Assembly (NCBI GenBank): GCA_905339235.1
Contig: CAJPFG010000001.1
Location: 1 to 64,000 of the forward strand
DNA from: Phycisphaerales bacterium
GTDB lineage: Bacteria > Planctomycetota > Phycisphaerae > Phycisphaerales > UBA1924
Direction of reading: 5' to 3'
DNA: 64,000 nucleotides
How positions within the stretch are numbered: the stretch's first letter is position 1; each line of letters starts with the position of its first letter. A model generated the notes under the pieces. The model ran no database searches and was not told the DNA's origin. It worked only from the letters and a program-made list of their open reading frames with translations. The translations under genes and the position numbers were made by a program. Of the stretch, positions 33,441-42,403 are shown one piece after another.

Positions 33441-35657
33441 ATGACGAAGGTGACGGTGATGATGGGAGTCGGCGTTCTGGTCGCACTGGTCGGCGGGTGC
33501 GCGATGCAATCGAACGGGCCGGTGACGATCGTGAGCCCCGGCGGGGTTTCGGGCGGGCCGCCGGTGACGCGGGTTGAGCCGGTGACCGACACCGTGCAGG
33601 GCGTCTTGATCACGGACAACTATCGCTGGCTCGAAGGGGACAACAGCGACCCCACGGCCATGGGAAAGATGACGCCGGAGGTCGCGGCGTGGACGGACGA
33701 GCAGAACGCGTACACGCGGGCTTTCCTCGACAACCTGCCGGGCCGCAAGGAGTTGGAGGATCAACTGCGGCCGCTGATGGAAGTCGGGTCGGTGAGCGCC
33801 CCGGGCATGTATGCGAACCGCTATTTTTACAGCAAGCGGGAGGGGAATGAGAACCAGCCGGTCCACTACTGGCGCGAGGGCTACAAGGGCTCGCCCAAGG
33901 TGCTGATCGATCCGGCGGTGGTGGATTCGACAGGCCTGACGACGGTGACGTGGGTGGCGCCGAGCCACAACGGCAAGATGGCGGCGTACGGGACGTACCA
34001 CGCCGGTGATGAGAACACGACGCTGCACCTTCGCGACGTGGATTCGGGGAAGGACCTGGCGGACGTCATTCCCGGCAAGGTGAGCGAGATCTCGTGGCTC
34101 CCGGACGGGAGCGCGTTCGTGTACCGCAACTTGAAGGACCTGAAGAATCCCTATTCGGGTCAGATCAAGTTCCACGTAGTGGGCGAGGACCCGTCGAAGG
34201 ACAAACTGATCTTCCGGCAGTACCTGCCCGACGAGGATGAGAAACTCGCGACGACGTACGGGCCGGGGATGTCGCTCTCGAAGGACGGCCGGTGGCTGGC
34301 GATCTCCTACTACACCGACACGCGGAACAATGACCTGTGGGTCGTGGACTTCCCGCGGTGGCGCGAAACCGGCGAGTTGTACGGGGAGTTCCTGAGCGTG
34401 GGCGAGCCCGCGCAGAGCAACGGCACGTCGATCGGCGACACGTTCTACATGTTCACGACGCTCGAGGCGCCCAACGGGCGCATCGTGAAGGTTGACCTCA
34501 ACCACTCCGGTCGCGCCAACTGGAAGACGATCATTGCGGAGCGGCCGGACGCGGTGATCACCGGATTCGACATCGCCGCGGGGGTGCTGGCGGTGAACTA
34601 CCTGCACAACGCGTCGAGCACGATCGCGCTGTTCGACGTGAACGGCGAGAGCCGGGGCGAACTGCGGTTGCCGGGGATCGGCAGCGCGGGCCTGTCGGCC
34701 GAGCAGGACCGCACCGAGGCGTACCTCTCGTTCACGAGTTTCAACTATCCCAGTTCGATCTTCCGGGTTGATCTGGCGAATCCGAGCGGCGAGCCGGAGT
34801 TATGGGAGCGGCCCGACGTGCCGGTCGATCCCGCGAGCGTGGAGGTGACGCAGGAGTGGTACACCTCGAAGGACGGCACGAAGGTCAGCATGTTCATCGT
34901 GCACAAGAAGGGGCTGACCCTCAACGGCAACAACCCGACGATTCTCTACGGGTACGGTGGATTCAGCGTGAGCATCACGCCGACGTTCAGCGCGGCCATG
35001 TTCCAATGGCTCAACTCGGGCGGGGTGTACGCGGTGGCGAATCTCCGGGGCGGTGGCGAGTACGGGGAGCACTGGCACGAGTCGGGAAAACTCGCCAACA
35101 AGCAGAACGTGTTCGACGACTTCGCCGCGGCGTGCGAGTGGCTCATCAAGAACCGATACACGCGGGCCGAGCGGCTGGCGATCCGCGGCGGGAGCAACGG
35201 CGGGCTGCTGACGGGCACGATGGTGACGCAGCGTCCGGACCTGTTCGCGGCGGCGCTGGTGTATGTGCCGTTGCTGGACATGGTCCGGTTCCAGGACTTC
35301 CTTATGGCCAAGTACTGGGTGCCCGAATACGGCAGTTCGGCGGACGCGGACCAGTTCAAGTACATCATGAAATACTCGCCGTACCAGAACATCAAGACGG
35401 GGACGAAGTATCCGGCGGTGCTGCTGACGGCGGGCGAGAACGACGCGCGGGTGCATCCGATGCATGCGCGCAAATACGCGGCGGCGCTTCGGGCGGCCAC
35501 GGGGAGCGACCCGCTCGAGAAGCCGGTGCTGCTGTGGGTTGACCGGGAGGCCGGGCACGGGCAGGGCAAGCCGCTCAACCTCCGCATCCGCGAGATCGCG
35601 GATGAGCGGATCTTCCTGATGCGGCAGTTGGGGATGCTGGACTACAACCAGAAGTAA
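33441..35657 (+). CDS. Prolyl oligopeptidase family lipoprotein (S9A)
   Basis: A 738-residue protein. ATG 33441 has GGAGAAACG upstream. A lipobox (LVALVGGCAMQ) predicts attachment to a membrane, outside the cytoplasm. A seven-bladed beta-propeller (EQNAYTRAFLDNLPGRKELE to about residue 440) is followed by the alpha/beta-hydrolase domain: YGYGGFSVS, GGGEYGEHWHESGKLANKQN, the nucleophile in IRGGSNGGLLTG (Ser near 585), the Asp in GENDARVHP and the His in REAGHGQGK. All three catalytic residues are present, so it should cleave after proline in short peptides. A terminator follows at 35697. Confidence 0.95.
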   Translation: MTKVTVMMGVGVLVALVGGCAMQSNGPVTIVSPGGVSGGPPVTRVEPVTDTVQGVLITDNYRWLEGDNSDPTAMGKMTPEVAAWTDEQNAYTRAFLDNLPGRKELEDQLRPLMEVGSVSAPGMYANRYFYSKREGNENQPVHYWREGYKGSPKVLIDPAVVDSTGLTTVTWVAPSHNGKMAAYGTYHAGDENTTLHLRDVDSGKDLADVIPGKVSEISWLPDGSAFVYRNLKDLKNPYSGQIKFHVVGEDPSKDKLIFRQYLPDEDEKLATTYGPGMSLSKDGRWLAISYYTDTRNNDLWVVDFPRWRETGELYGEFLSVGEPAQSNGTSIGDTFYMFTTLEAPNGRIVKVDLNHSGRANWKTIIAERPDAVITGFDIAAGVLAVNYLHNASSTIALFDVNGESRGELRLPGIGSAGLSAEQDRTEAYLSFTSFNYPSSIFRVDLANPSGEPELWERPDVPVDPASVEVTQEWYTSKDGTKVSMFIVHKKGLTLNGNNPTILYGYGGFSVSITPTFSAAMFQWLNSGGVYAVANLRGGGEYGEHWHESGKLANKQNVFDDFAAACEWLIKNRYTRAERLAIRGGSNGGLLTGTMVTQRPDLFAAALVYVPLLDMVRFQDFLMAKYWVPEYGSSADADQFKYIMKYSPYQNIKTGTKYPAVLLTAGENDARVHPMHARKYAAALRAATGSDPLEKPVLLWVDREAGHGQGKPLNLRIREIADERIFLMRQLGMLDYNQK

Positions 35658-35696
35658 CGCGAGCAGAAGCAGCGCGAGATCGACTTCCAATGAACG

Positions 35697-35728
35697 AGGC
35701 CCCGGGGCGGAATGTCCCGGGGCCTTTT
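35697..35728 (+). terminator. Intrinsic terminator after the prolyl oligopeptidase gene
   Basis: A 10-bp stem AGGCCCCGGG (35697-35706) with CCCGGGGCCT (35716-35725), a 9-base loop and TTTT after it. It lies between convergent genes (the flagellin gene ends at 35754 on the minus strand) and can act on both. Confidence 0.87.
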
Positions 35729-35753
35729 GTATGGTTACGGAGCCGGTATCGGA

Positions 35754-37289
35754 TCAGCCGAGCAACTGGAGCGCCGACTGGGGCGCCTGGTTCGCGAGCG
35801 AGAGGACGTTGGTCGAGGCGTTCACGAGGATCTGCGAGCGGGTGAGCGAGGCGGTCTCGGTGGCGAAGTCGGCATCGCGGATGATGGAGGTCGCCGCGGC
35901 GGTGTTTTCGGCGGTGGTGTTCAGGCTGCGGACGGTGGCACCGAGGATGTTGGCCTGGAAGGTGCCCAGCCGGCCTCGCATGCCGGAGACCTGGCGGATG
36001 GCTTCGGAAATGACCTTCTGGGACTGATCGGTGTCGCCGTTGACGATGTTGTTGGCCGCGCCTGATCCCAGGCTGCTGAGGTAGCCGGTGGTGGCGTTGC
36101 CCAGGTGTCGAGCGCTGATGTCCTGGATGCCCAGCGTGGCCTTGCCGCCGATATCCACGTGGCTGGAGAGTTGGAACTCGGCGCCGCCGCCGCTGATGGT
36201 GAACGCGGCGCCGGAGCCGCCGACGGAGCCCAGGGCCTGCGCCTTGGCGGTGGAGAGGTTGAACTCGGCGTCGAGGAAGTCCGTGGTTACGCGGACGTTC
36301 TTGCCGTTGGCGACCGCGGCGTACCCGTTGATGGTGGCGCGGACGTTCTGGCCCTCGTCGCGGACGGCGTTGGTGGCGTTCGCAAAGGTCGAGTTGATGG
36401 TGGTGTTGTTGGAGTTGAAGGCGCCCGAGAGGCGGTTGTACACTCCGCGGGTGGCCGCGGCCGTGCCGTTGTCGGTGCTGTTGATGCCCGCGTCGTCGAG
36501 GACTTTGACGGAAACGAACTGGGAAGAGCCGAACTCTTCGGAGCGGATGAGGATACCCGTGCCGGAAACCACGGCCTCGACGCCGGTAACATCGGTGAAG
36601 GTATTGATCGCGTCCTTCATCTTGGCGATCGTGGTGCCGGAGGAGAAGGACAACTCACGCGAGCCCTTGGAGCCCGCGACTTCGATCACGAACGAACTGC
36701 CGGTGGTGAGGTCGAGGGAAGTGCCGCCGGCGGAGAGGAAGAGGCCGGCCTGCTGTGCGGAGTTGGTGACCAGGACGTCTACGCCGAGGCTGGATCCGGA
36801 GTACTTGGCCGCGCCGATCCGCACGTCGGAGACGCCGGTGGCGATGGAATCCACCTTGAAGTCCATGTTGCCGTTGAGGAGTTTGATGCCCTGGAAGTTG
36901 GTAGTAGAGGCGAGGCGGTCGATGGTCTGGAGGATGGAATCGACCTGGAGTTGGTTGGCCTGGCGCTCTTCTTCGGATTGGCCGGCCCGGGAGGCGGTGG
37001 CGGTGATGACGCCCTGAAGTTCGAGGAGTAGCCCCGAGACTTCTTGGAGGCCGCCCTCGGCGATGTTGACAACCTGGTCGGCGCGGTCGGCGTTCTTGAT
37101 GGCCTCGTTGAGGCCGCGGTGCTCGACGCGGAGGTTTTCGGACGCGATGAGACCTGCGGGGTCGTCCTGGCCGCGGCTGATGCGGAGGCCGGTGCTGAGG
37201 CGCTCGAGAGCGGTACCGAGCGCCTTGTTATTGCTCCCGAGGACGCGCTGAGCGAGCAGAGATTGAACGTTCGTGTTGATGCGACCCAT
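35754..37289 (-). CDS. Flagellin
   Basis: The filament subunit, 511 residues. The N-terminus MGRINTNVQSLLAQRVLGSN and helical D1 region (LERLSTGLRISRGQDDPAGL, IASENLRVEHRGLNEAIKNA) and the C-terminus QSALQLLG with RSQILVNASTNVLSLANQAP are the conserved D0/D1 ends; a central variable region of about 300 residues lies between. ATG 37289 has GAGAGG 6-8 bases upstream; an upstream in-frame ATG at 37307 lacks family resemblance. A possible sigma-28 element is at 37346-37373. No other filament genes are adjacent. Confidence 0.94.
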   Translation of the reverse strand: MGRINTNVQSLLAQRVLGSNNKALGTALERLSTGLRISRGQDDPAGLIASENLRVEHRGLNEAIKNADRADQVVNIAEGGLQEVSGLLLELQGVITATASRAGQSEEERQANQLQVDSILQTIDRLASTTNFQGIKLLNGNMDFKVDSIATGVSDVRIGAAKYSGSSLGVDVLVTNSAQQAGLFLSAGGTSLDLTTGSSFVIEVAGSKGSRELSFSSGTTIAKMKDAINTFTDVTGVEAVVSGTGILIRSEEFGSSQFVSVKVLDDAGINSTDNGTAAATRGVYNRLSGAFNSNNTTINSTFANATNAVRDEGQNVRATINGYAAVANGKNVRVTTDFLDAEFNLSTAKAQALGSVGGSGAAFTISGGGAEFQLSSHVDIGGKATLGIQDISARHLGNATTGYLSSLGSGAANNIVNGDTDQSQKVISEAIRQVSGMRGRLGTFQANILGATVRSLNTTAENTAAATSIIRDADFATETASLTRSQILVNASTNVLSLANQAPQSALQLLG

Positions 37290-37345
37290 GGCAACCTCTC
37301 TGAACAAATGTGGTACTGCGGGAATACACCGAAGAAGACCATCGA

Positions 37346-37373
37346 GTATCGGGGCGGGGTGTGGAGAGGTTGA
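37346..37373 (-). promoter_or_regulatory. Putative flagellar (sigma-28-type) promoter of the flagellin gene
   Basis: On the minus strand TCAA (37373-37370), 17 bases, then CCGATAC (37352-37346). The consensus of the flagellar sigma factor is TAAA-N15-GCCGATAA, and the CCGATA core matches exactly. The start codon is 57 bases downstream. The same arrangement occurs upstream of fliM at 63878. Confidence 0.45.
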
Positions 37374-37520
37374 ACACCATGCCAGGGGGAAAGGCCGGAC
37401 AGGCGGAAAGAAGCGAGGTTCATGCGGTTTGGGGGGGTTGGTAAGGCCATCGGCGGAGTTCCTCCCGCCCGAGAACCAGCGGGATGACGATCTACCATGA
37501 AACCACTGGAGGATCAGCGA

Positions 37521-37745
37521 ATGCCGCTTTACGAGTACGTGTGCGAGGAGCCGGGGAAGGAGCCCGTGGTTATTGAGTTGCTTCGATCGGCGGCGGAAGC
37601 GGATCGACCCGTGCCGGACCCGGAGGGTAAGGGCCGCGTTTTCCGGCGACGGCTATCGGTCTTCAGTTCGGGGGGAGGAGGCGGGCACGTTCACACGCAG
37701 GCGTGCGCGTGCGGCAAGAAGCAGGGTTCGTGCGGGATGGGATAG
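37521..37745 (+). CDS. FmdB-like small protein with an altered zinc ribbon
   Basis: A 74-residue protein. GGAGG lies 8 bases upstream of ATG 37521. The start MPLYEYVC and the C-terminus ACACGKKQGSCGMG are those of FmdB/CxxC-CxxC-SSSS family regulators, but the usual second Cys of the first pair is missing (CEEPGKE) and the paired C-x-x-C in the middle is absent; a glycine-rich segment replaces it. It may bind no zinc. Neighbours give no clue. The upstream ATG at 37497 is in frame but lacks a family match. Confidence 0.7.
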   Translation: MPLYEYVCEEPGKEPVVIELLRSAAEADRPVPDPEGKGRVFRRRLSVFSSGGGGGHVHTQACACGKKQGSCGMG

Positions 37746-37770
37746 TTTGCGGGGCCGCGTCAAAAGTGCA

Positions 37771-37796
37771 ACGCCGGGCCCCGAGGGGCCCGGCGT
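37771..37796. terminator. Perfect palindrome between convergent genes
   Basis: A 12-bp inverted repeat ACGCCGGGCCCC (37771-37782) and GGGGCCCGGCGT (37785-37796), with the two bases GA between. It lies between the FmdB-like gene (+) and the OmpA-like gene (-). Without a T-run it may be a bidirectional terminator or stabiliser. Confidence 0.6.
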
Positions 37797-37823
37797 GCGA
37801 GATGCTCGAGTGATCGTGGCGAT

Positions 37824-38459
37824 TTAGCGAGTAATCACGATCTCGACGCGCCGGCTGGCGGCCTTGGTGGCCTTGGGCTTGGCGGAGCCCATGCCAACGG
37901 ACGAGATGTTTCCGACTCCCTTCTGGCTGAGGTATTCGCGGACCGCGTCGGCGCGGGCCTGGCTGAGACCCTCGTTGCTGCCCCACTTGGCCTTGGTCTT
38001 CACGAGCGGGTCGGAGTCGGTGTAGCCCTCGACGCGGATTTCGGCGCCGCCGTAGGAGCGCTTGATGTCGGAGGCGACCTTGTCGAGTTCCTTCCTAGCG
38101 GTGTTCTTGATGGTGGCCTGACCGGAATCGAAGAGCACATCGCCGCTAATGGTCATGGTGGTCGTACCGCCGCTGGGGTAGTCACCGCCGGAGCGGGGAG
38201 TGGAGCGGGTGGGGCGCTCGTAGGCGGGCTGGTAGGCCGGGGTCTGACTGACCCGGCCTTCGAGTTCGGCAATCCTGGAGTTCTTCTCCCCGAGTTGGGC
38301 GTTGAGGGCGGCGTTCTGCTCGCGCAGTTCGGCCGCTTCCTGTTGCGCCAGATCGAGTTGCTTGTTGCCCTTGCTGCATCCGCCCAGGAGCGTTGAGACG
38401 CCCAGGGTCAGCAATGCCGCCAACATTCCGCCACGACGAATCATGCTCTGACCGTCCAT
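37824..38459 (-). CDS. OmpA-family peptidoglycan-associated lipoprotein
   Basis: A 211-residue protein. A lipobox (TLLGGCSKG) marks a lipoprotein; a coiled-coil stretch (LAQQEAAELREQNAALNAQL) is followed by a Pro/Ser linker and the OmpA_C domain: DVLFDSGQATIK, RVEGYTDSDP and LSQARADAVREYLSQKGV, with the Asp and Arg that bind meso-diaminopimelate. It tethers the outer membrane to peptidoglycan. ATG 38459 has GAGGG about 10 bases upstream; ATG 38444 is an alternative. Upstream of it is a 120-base gap to the peptidase gene. Confidence 0.9.
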   Translation of the reverse strand: MDGQSMIRRGGMLAALLTLGVSTLLGGCSKGNKQLDLAQQEAAELREQNAALNAQLGEKNSRIAELEGRVSQTPAYQPAYERPTRSTPRSGGDYPSGGTTTMTISGDVLFDSGQATIKNTARKELDKVASDIKRSYGGAEIRVEGYTDSDPLVKTKAKWGSNEGLSQARADAVREYLSQKGVGNISSVGMGSAKPKATKAASRRVEIVITR

Positions 38460-38579
38460 TGTGAGAGCCCTCGTGCAAAAACCCTTGGAAAACTCGCCGG
38501 CGCCGCGGCCTGCGTTGCGCGATGGTATCGGCGAAACGTGCGCTCCGAGGCGAGTTTTGCGCGCCGCAATTGACAGCGG

Positions 38580-39938
38580 TTAGGGGAGAGCGAGCGGCGG
38601 ACGGGCTTTGGACAAGAGCGTGAGGAGGTGGGCAATGCCAGGCTTGGAAAACCACACGAGCACCGTGGCTATCGCCAGATATGGGCCGAATGGCATGTGA
38701 CGCCTGAAAACCCCGGAGAAGAGCCTGCCCAGAATCGCCCAAGCCACCCCGACAAACGCCGCCCCGAAGAATGCCAACGTGGAGTCGATCCAGCCGAGGC
38801 ATGCCCCAACCGCCGCCATGAGGTGGACGTCCCCAAGGCCGAGGGCTTCTTTGCCGAACGCCAGACTCCCGGCGATCCTCATGGCCCACACCACCCCGCC
38901 CCCAATCAGGTAGCCCAGCAAAACCCCGCTGAGCACACTCAGCCACAAAGGGGCGATCTTTGTCGGGTCGGTGCTGATCGTGACGGGATTGGGCTTCCAC
39001 GGCCCTGCGTACGCGAACGCGGCCCATGTGCCGACCATGGCGAGGCCGATGGCCGGGGCGAGGAAGATCAACTCGCGGAACATCTCGCGGCGGGCGTGGG
39101 GGTATTGGGTCCACATTTCGGGAGAATCGGCGGGCGCGGCGTCGGCGGTGCTGTGGGGCTGTGCGGTGGTGGCGGTGGCGGGCAGGGTCTTGAGCCAATC
39201 GTCGTAGTCGGCGAAAGAGCGCTTGATCAGGCCCTTCCAGAGCAGGAGATTGGAGATCACGAGGCCGACGGTTCCGCCGATGGCCGCGCCGATCCATCTC
39301 CAGCCGTGCGGGCCGGGTGTGGCGATCGTCCACTCCCAGCCCGCGGCCACGCGTGGCAGGCGGCCGGAGGGAATCTTGATATGAACCCAGAGTGCGTGGA
39401 GCGGATGGGCGGCCAGGGCGATGACGACCGGCACGATCAGGAGCGACAAGGGGATGTGGAACGTGCGGGCGTCGATGAGAGTTACGGCGATGAGGCAGGA
39501 GAACAGCGCGAGCACCACCACGAGAGACGGCCAGGTCCAAGTGAACTGGCCCTGCCCCCAGTCCGGGCCGAGGCGGCCGACGGGGATGCCCAAGAACCGG
39601 CCCTGGTCGGCGTACAGAACCACGAAAACCGCGGCCCATAGGACGGCGGTGAAGGCCTCGACAATCGGATATTCGGCGGAAATGGGGGAGCGGCAGAACC
39701 GGCACCGGCCCCGGAGCATGAGCCAGCCGAAGATCGGGATGTTCTCGCGCCAAGTGAGTTTGGTTTCGCAGTTCGGGCAACGGGAGGAAGGCGTGACGAC
39801 GTCGAGACCGAGAGGAAGGCGGTACACGAGTACGTTGAGCAGCGATCCGACGCACGCACCGAACGCGGCTACCCACAGGACTTGGACGATCGGGAACAGC
39901 GCGATCAGCAGGTCGGCGCGGGTGAGAGCGAGGGTCAT
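38580..39938 (-). CDS. Prepilin peptidase / N-methyltransferase with internal insertion
   Basis: Cleaves the leader of type IV prepilins and methylates the new N-terminus. The protein is 452 residues, while the family is usually 250-290. The first domain has CPNC and CRFC zinc pairs (SRCPNCETKLTWRENIPIFG), then the two catalytic aspartates in LIDARTFHIP (about residue 155) and GLGDVHLM (about residue 366) and multiple membrane helices. The 210 residues between the aspartates contain a polar insert (KTLPATATTAQPHSTADAAP) and PHARREMFRELIFLAPAIGL, which is unusual. Start ATG 39938 overlaps the xseB stop (ATGA), so it ends the xseA-xseB operon. Confidence 0.9.
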   Translation of the reverse strand: MTLALTRADLLIALFPIVQVLWVAAFGACVGSLLNVLVYRLPLGLDVVTPSSRCPNCETKLTWRENIPIFGWLMLRGRCRFCRSPISAEYPIVEAFTAVLWAAVFVVLYADQGRFLGIPVGRLGPDWGQGQFTWTWPSLVVVLALFSCLIAVTLIDARTFHIPLSLLIVPVVIALAAHPLHALWVHIKIPSGRLPRVAAGWEWTIATPGPHGWRWIGAAIGGTVGLVISNLLLWKGLIKRSFADYDDWLKTLPATATTAQPHSTADAAPADSPEMWTQYPHARREMFRELIFLAPAIGLAMVGTWAAFAYAGPWKPNPVTISTDPTKIAPLWLSVLSGVLLGYLIGGGVVWAMRIAGSLAFGKEALGLGDVHLMAAVGACLGWIDSTLAFFGAAFVGVAWAILGRLFSGVFRRHMPFGPYLAIATVLVWFSKPGIAHLLTLLSKARPPLALP

Positions 39939-40180
39939 CCGCGGTCCTCGTTGGGCCTGGCGGGATCAAGGCCGGCGGATTCGCGGCTGAGTTGCTCGAC
40001 GCGCTGCTCGGCCTGGGTGAGGATCTCCTTGCAGCGGCGGCCCAGGGCCATGCCCTCTTCGTACAACTTGATCGACTCTTCGAGACCGGCCTCGCTCGAC
40101 TCGATGCGACGGACAATCTCTTCGAGCCGTTCGACTGATTGCTCGTACGAGAGTTCGGATTGGGAGTTCTTGGCGGTCAC
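39935..40180 (-). CDS. xseB: Exodeoxyribonuclease VII small subunit
   Basis: An 81-residue helical protein that forms the small subunit of exonuclease VII. LSYEQSVERLEEIVRRIES, EAGLEESIKLYEEGMALGRR and CKEILTQAEQRVEQL are the family core. The stop overlaps the prepilin peptidase start (ATGA) and the start is 57 bases after xseA, with an 8-bp tandem repeat in the gap. Confidence 0.94.
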   Translation of the reverse strand: MTAKNSQSELSYEQSVERLEEIVRRIESSEAGLEESIKLYEEGMALGRRCKEILTQAEQRVEQLSRESAGLDPARPNEDRG

Positions 40181-40190
40181 GCGGGAGGGT

Positions 40191-40216
40191 AGACGGTGAG
40201 ACGGTGAGACGGTGAG
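40191..40216. repeat. 8-bp tandem repeat between xseA and xseB
   Basis: GGTGAGAC/GTGAGACG units repeat about three times (agacggtgagacggtgagacggtgaga). Such repeats can change copy number; here they lie upstream of the xseB start (minus strand), where spacing could alter expression. Confidence 0.7.
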
Positions 40217-40237
40217 AGATCCTATTGAGGAGTGGAG

Positions 40238-41728
40238 TTATCCAAAGAGGCCGGGGGCTGGTGGCGCGGGTGGCGGCTTGGGCTTGGGGCGGTGCGCCGG
40301 CGTGCGCTTTGACGTCGGGGGCTCGGTGGTGTCCCAAACCACCGATTTGATGACACCCTCGGCGACGCGAGTCTGGATGGCCTCTCCGGGGCCGACATCG
40401 CCGGGGGCTCGGACCACGCGGCCGTCGGCACGCATCGTGACCGAGTAGCCCCGTTCCAGGACTCGCAGTGGGCTGAGGGCGTGCAGGTGTCGTGCCGCGG
40501 AATCGGTTCGTGCGGCCTGTTCGCGAAGGCGGGCCCTGAGCGCGCGGTCGAGGGTGGCGAGAAGCGGGTCGGGGGCTCGGCGTGCGAGTTGGGCGCGCAT
40601 GGCGGCCGCGAGATCGCGGCAGGCGGAGCCGAGGCGAGCGACGGTTCGGGCGTGCACGGCAGCCGGCGATCGACGGGCCAGCCGCAGGGACAGATCCTCG
40701 ACTCGCGACCGGGCGCGATGGAGGGAGGTCTGGAAGGCGGCACGCAAACCTCGCGCGGCCAATAGCAGGCGCTGGCGATGCTCGCGGTTCAGGCGACTGA
40801 GAAGCAGGTCGAGGCGTGACTCGTGGGAGAGGACCTGTCGCCGCAAGGCCGCGGCGTCGGGAGTGAGCCGCATCGCGGCCTGGGTGGGTGTGGCGCAGCG
40901 CTCATCGGCGACGAGTTCGGCGAGGGAGGTGTCGGTCTCGTGGCCTATGGCCGCGACGACGGGGATGGAGCAGTTCACGACGGCTTCGGCGACAGCGCGA
41001 TCGTTGAATGCCCAGAGGTCCTCGGTAGAGCCGCCGCCGCGGGTGAGGAGGACGGCGTCGAGGCCGAGGGCCGCGGCGTTGACGCTGAGGAATCGAAGGG
41101 ATTGCACGACTTCGGTGACGGTCCTGTCGCCCTGTACGCGGACGTCGAGGGTGAGAACGCCGACCGCGGCGCAGCGCTTCTGCATGGTGACGAGAACGTC
41201 GCGGATGGCGGCACCGGTGACGCTGGTGACGACCGCGATGCGACGGGGGAACGTCGGAAGGGGCCGCTTTCGGGCGGGGTCCAGCCAGCCGAGGGCGCGG
41301 ACTTCTTCGATCAGTTGTTTGAGGGCGAGGTCGCGCGCGCCGGCGCCCACGGGTTCGATCTTCTCGACGATGAGGCTGACGCGCCCGCCGGGCGGATAGA
41401 AGTCGATCTTCGCGACAATGACGACCTGCTGGCCGGATTTCGGAGTGAAGCCAGCGCGGCGGGCATGGCTCGCGAACATCACGCAGTTGATCAGCGCGGC
41501 GGCGTCCTTGAGCGAGAAGTACCAGTGGGTGCGATCCTGAAAGCCGCTGACTTCACCCGCGACGCGCACTGATGCCGGCAGTCCGGCGTCGAGCGAGGAT
41601 TTCACGCGTGCGCAGAGTTGCGCGACGGTGAGTGGGGCGTCCTCGGCGGGTAGCGGGGGGCCCAGTATCTTCGAGGCGTCGAAGGGAAGTCTGCTCACGG
41701 CGGGGAGTCTAACCGCACCCATTTGCAA
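40238..41728 (-). CDS. xseA: Exodeoxyribonuclease VII large subunit
   Basis: Degrades single-stranded DNA into oligonucleotides together with xseB. It is 496 residues: an N-terminal OB-fold (VAGEVSGFQDRTHWYFSLKD), the catalytic domain with RIAVVTSVTGAAIRDVL, VLLTRGGGSTEDLWAFND and AIGHETDTSLAELVADERCA, then a long coiled coil and C-terminal LERGYSVTMRADGRVV. A Pro/Lys-rich tail of 30 residues is added ([15 protein letters not shown]). ATG 41728 and 41722 are both possible starts. It heads the xseA-xseB-peptidase run on the minus strand. Confidence 0.95.
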   Translation of the reverse strand: MQMGAVRLPAVSRLPFDASKILGPPLPAEDAPLTVAQLCARVKSSLDAGLPASVRVAGEVSGFQDRTHWYFSLKDAAALINCVMFASHARRAGFTPKSGQQVVIVAKIDFYPPGGRVSLIVEKIEPVGAGARDLALKQLIEEVRALGWLDPARKRPLPTFPRRIAVVTSVTGAAIRDVLVTMQKRCAAVGVLTLDVRVQGDRTVTEVVQSLRFLSVNAAALGLDAVLLTRGGGSTEDLWAFNDRAVAEAVVNCSIPVVAAIGHETDTSLAELVADERCATPTQAAMRLTPDAAALRRQVLSHESRLDLLLSRLNREHRQRLLLAARGLRAAFQTSLHRARSRVEDLSLRLARRSPAAVHARTVARLGSACRDLAAAMRAQLARRAPDPLLATLDRALRARLREQAARTDSAARHLHALSPLRVLERGYSVTMRADGRVVRAPGDVGPGEAIQTRVAEGVIKSVVWDTTEPPTSKRTPAHRPKPKPPPAPPAPGLFG

Positions 41729-41785
41729 AAGTACAACCGCGAGCGAGTTGAGGACCCGCTCGCGGCCGTATATCGGGGGGTGAGA

Positions 41786-42403
41786 TTACTTGGCCGCGAC
41801 GCGGGTCGCGGGAAGTACCTGAGGCACGCGGTTGGCCTGTCCCAAGCGCTGGAGGGCGCGATTCAACTCGCCAGCATCGACCTGCATCCGCGAGCGGAAG
41901 TGCGTCGCGTCTTCCGGGATCGGGATGATGAACAGGGGCTTGATCTCGCGGCGGGGCTCGGCCGACGCGATTTGGCCCTCGACCATCGCGGCGTCGTTGA
42001 CGAAGGTGCGGACGCCGCCGGTGTAGCCGTTCTCGGCGAGCCACTGGTTTCGCGCGGCCTCGTGCATCGGGAACGACTCGTCGTTCCAGCGGTGCCAGGG
42101 GTTGATGCCGATGGTGAGTTCGCCAACGCGGGCGTAGACGATCTGGCCGCGGTCGGTCGCGCCGTAGGAGCGGGCCCCGGGCTCGTTGCAGCCGCGTTCG
42201 ATGGACTCAACGCCGCCCATCACGACACGCCCTTCCCATAGCCGGCCATTGAAGCCGGGGCGGTGGACGTCGTCGGCCTGCGCGGCGGGATAGGCCGGGC
42301 ATCCGGCGATGTTCCGGGTGCTCTGGAACCGGTTCAGGTATCCAGGATTGATGGGCTGGACAGCGGACAGGGTGGCGGCAAGGGCGAGGGCTTCGACGAG
42401 CAT
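41786..42403 (-). CDS. Secreted protein of unknown function
   Basis: A 205-residue protein. A hydrophobic start (MLVEALALAATLSAVQPI) suggests a signal peptide. Distinct stretches are GRLWEGRVVMGGVESIERGC, VYARVGELTIGINPWHRWND, ARNQWLAENGYTGGVRTFVN and KPLFIIPIPEDATHFRSRMQ. I do not recognise a family. Two cysteines (IAGCPAY, ERGCNEP) could form a disulfide. It lies upstream of xseA with a 57-base gap and diverges from pdhB, so it may share a regulatory region with it. Confidence 0.65.
   Translation of the reverse strand: MLVEALALAATLSAVQPINPGYLNRFQSTRNIAGCPAYPAAQADDVHRPGFNGRLWEGRVVMGGVESIERGCNEPGARSYGATDRGQIVYARVGELTIGINPWHRWNDESFPMHEAARNQWLAENGYTGGVRTFVNDAAMVEGQIASAEPRREIKPLFIIPIPEDATHFRSRMQVDAGELNRALQRLGQANRVPQVLPATRVAAK

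Noticed and set aside
37290..37400. Sigma-54 promoter upstream of flagellin (TGGCATGGTGTTCAA)
   Set aside because: The -24 half is partly there, but the -12 GC is missing; the sigma-28-type reading fits better.
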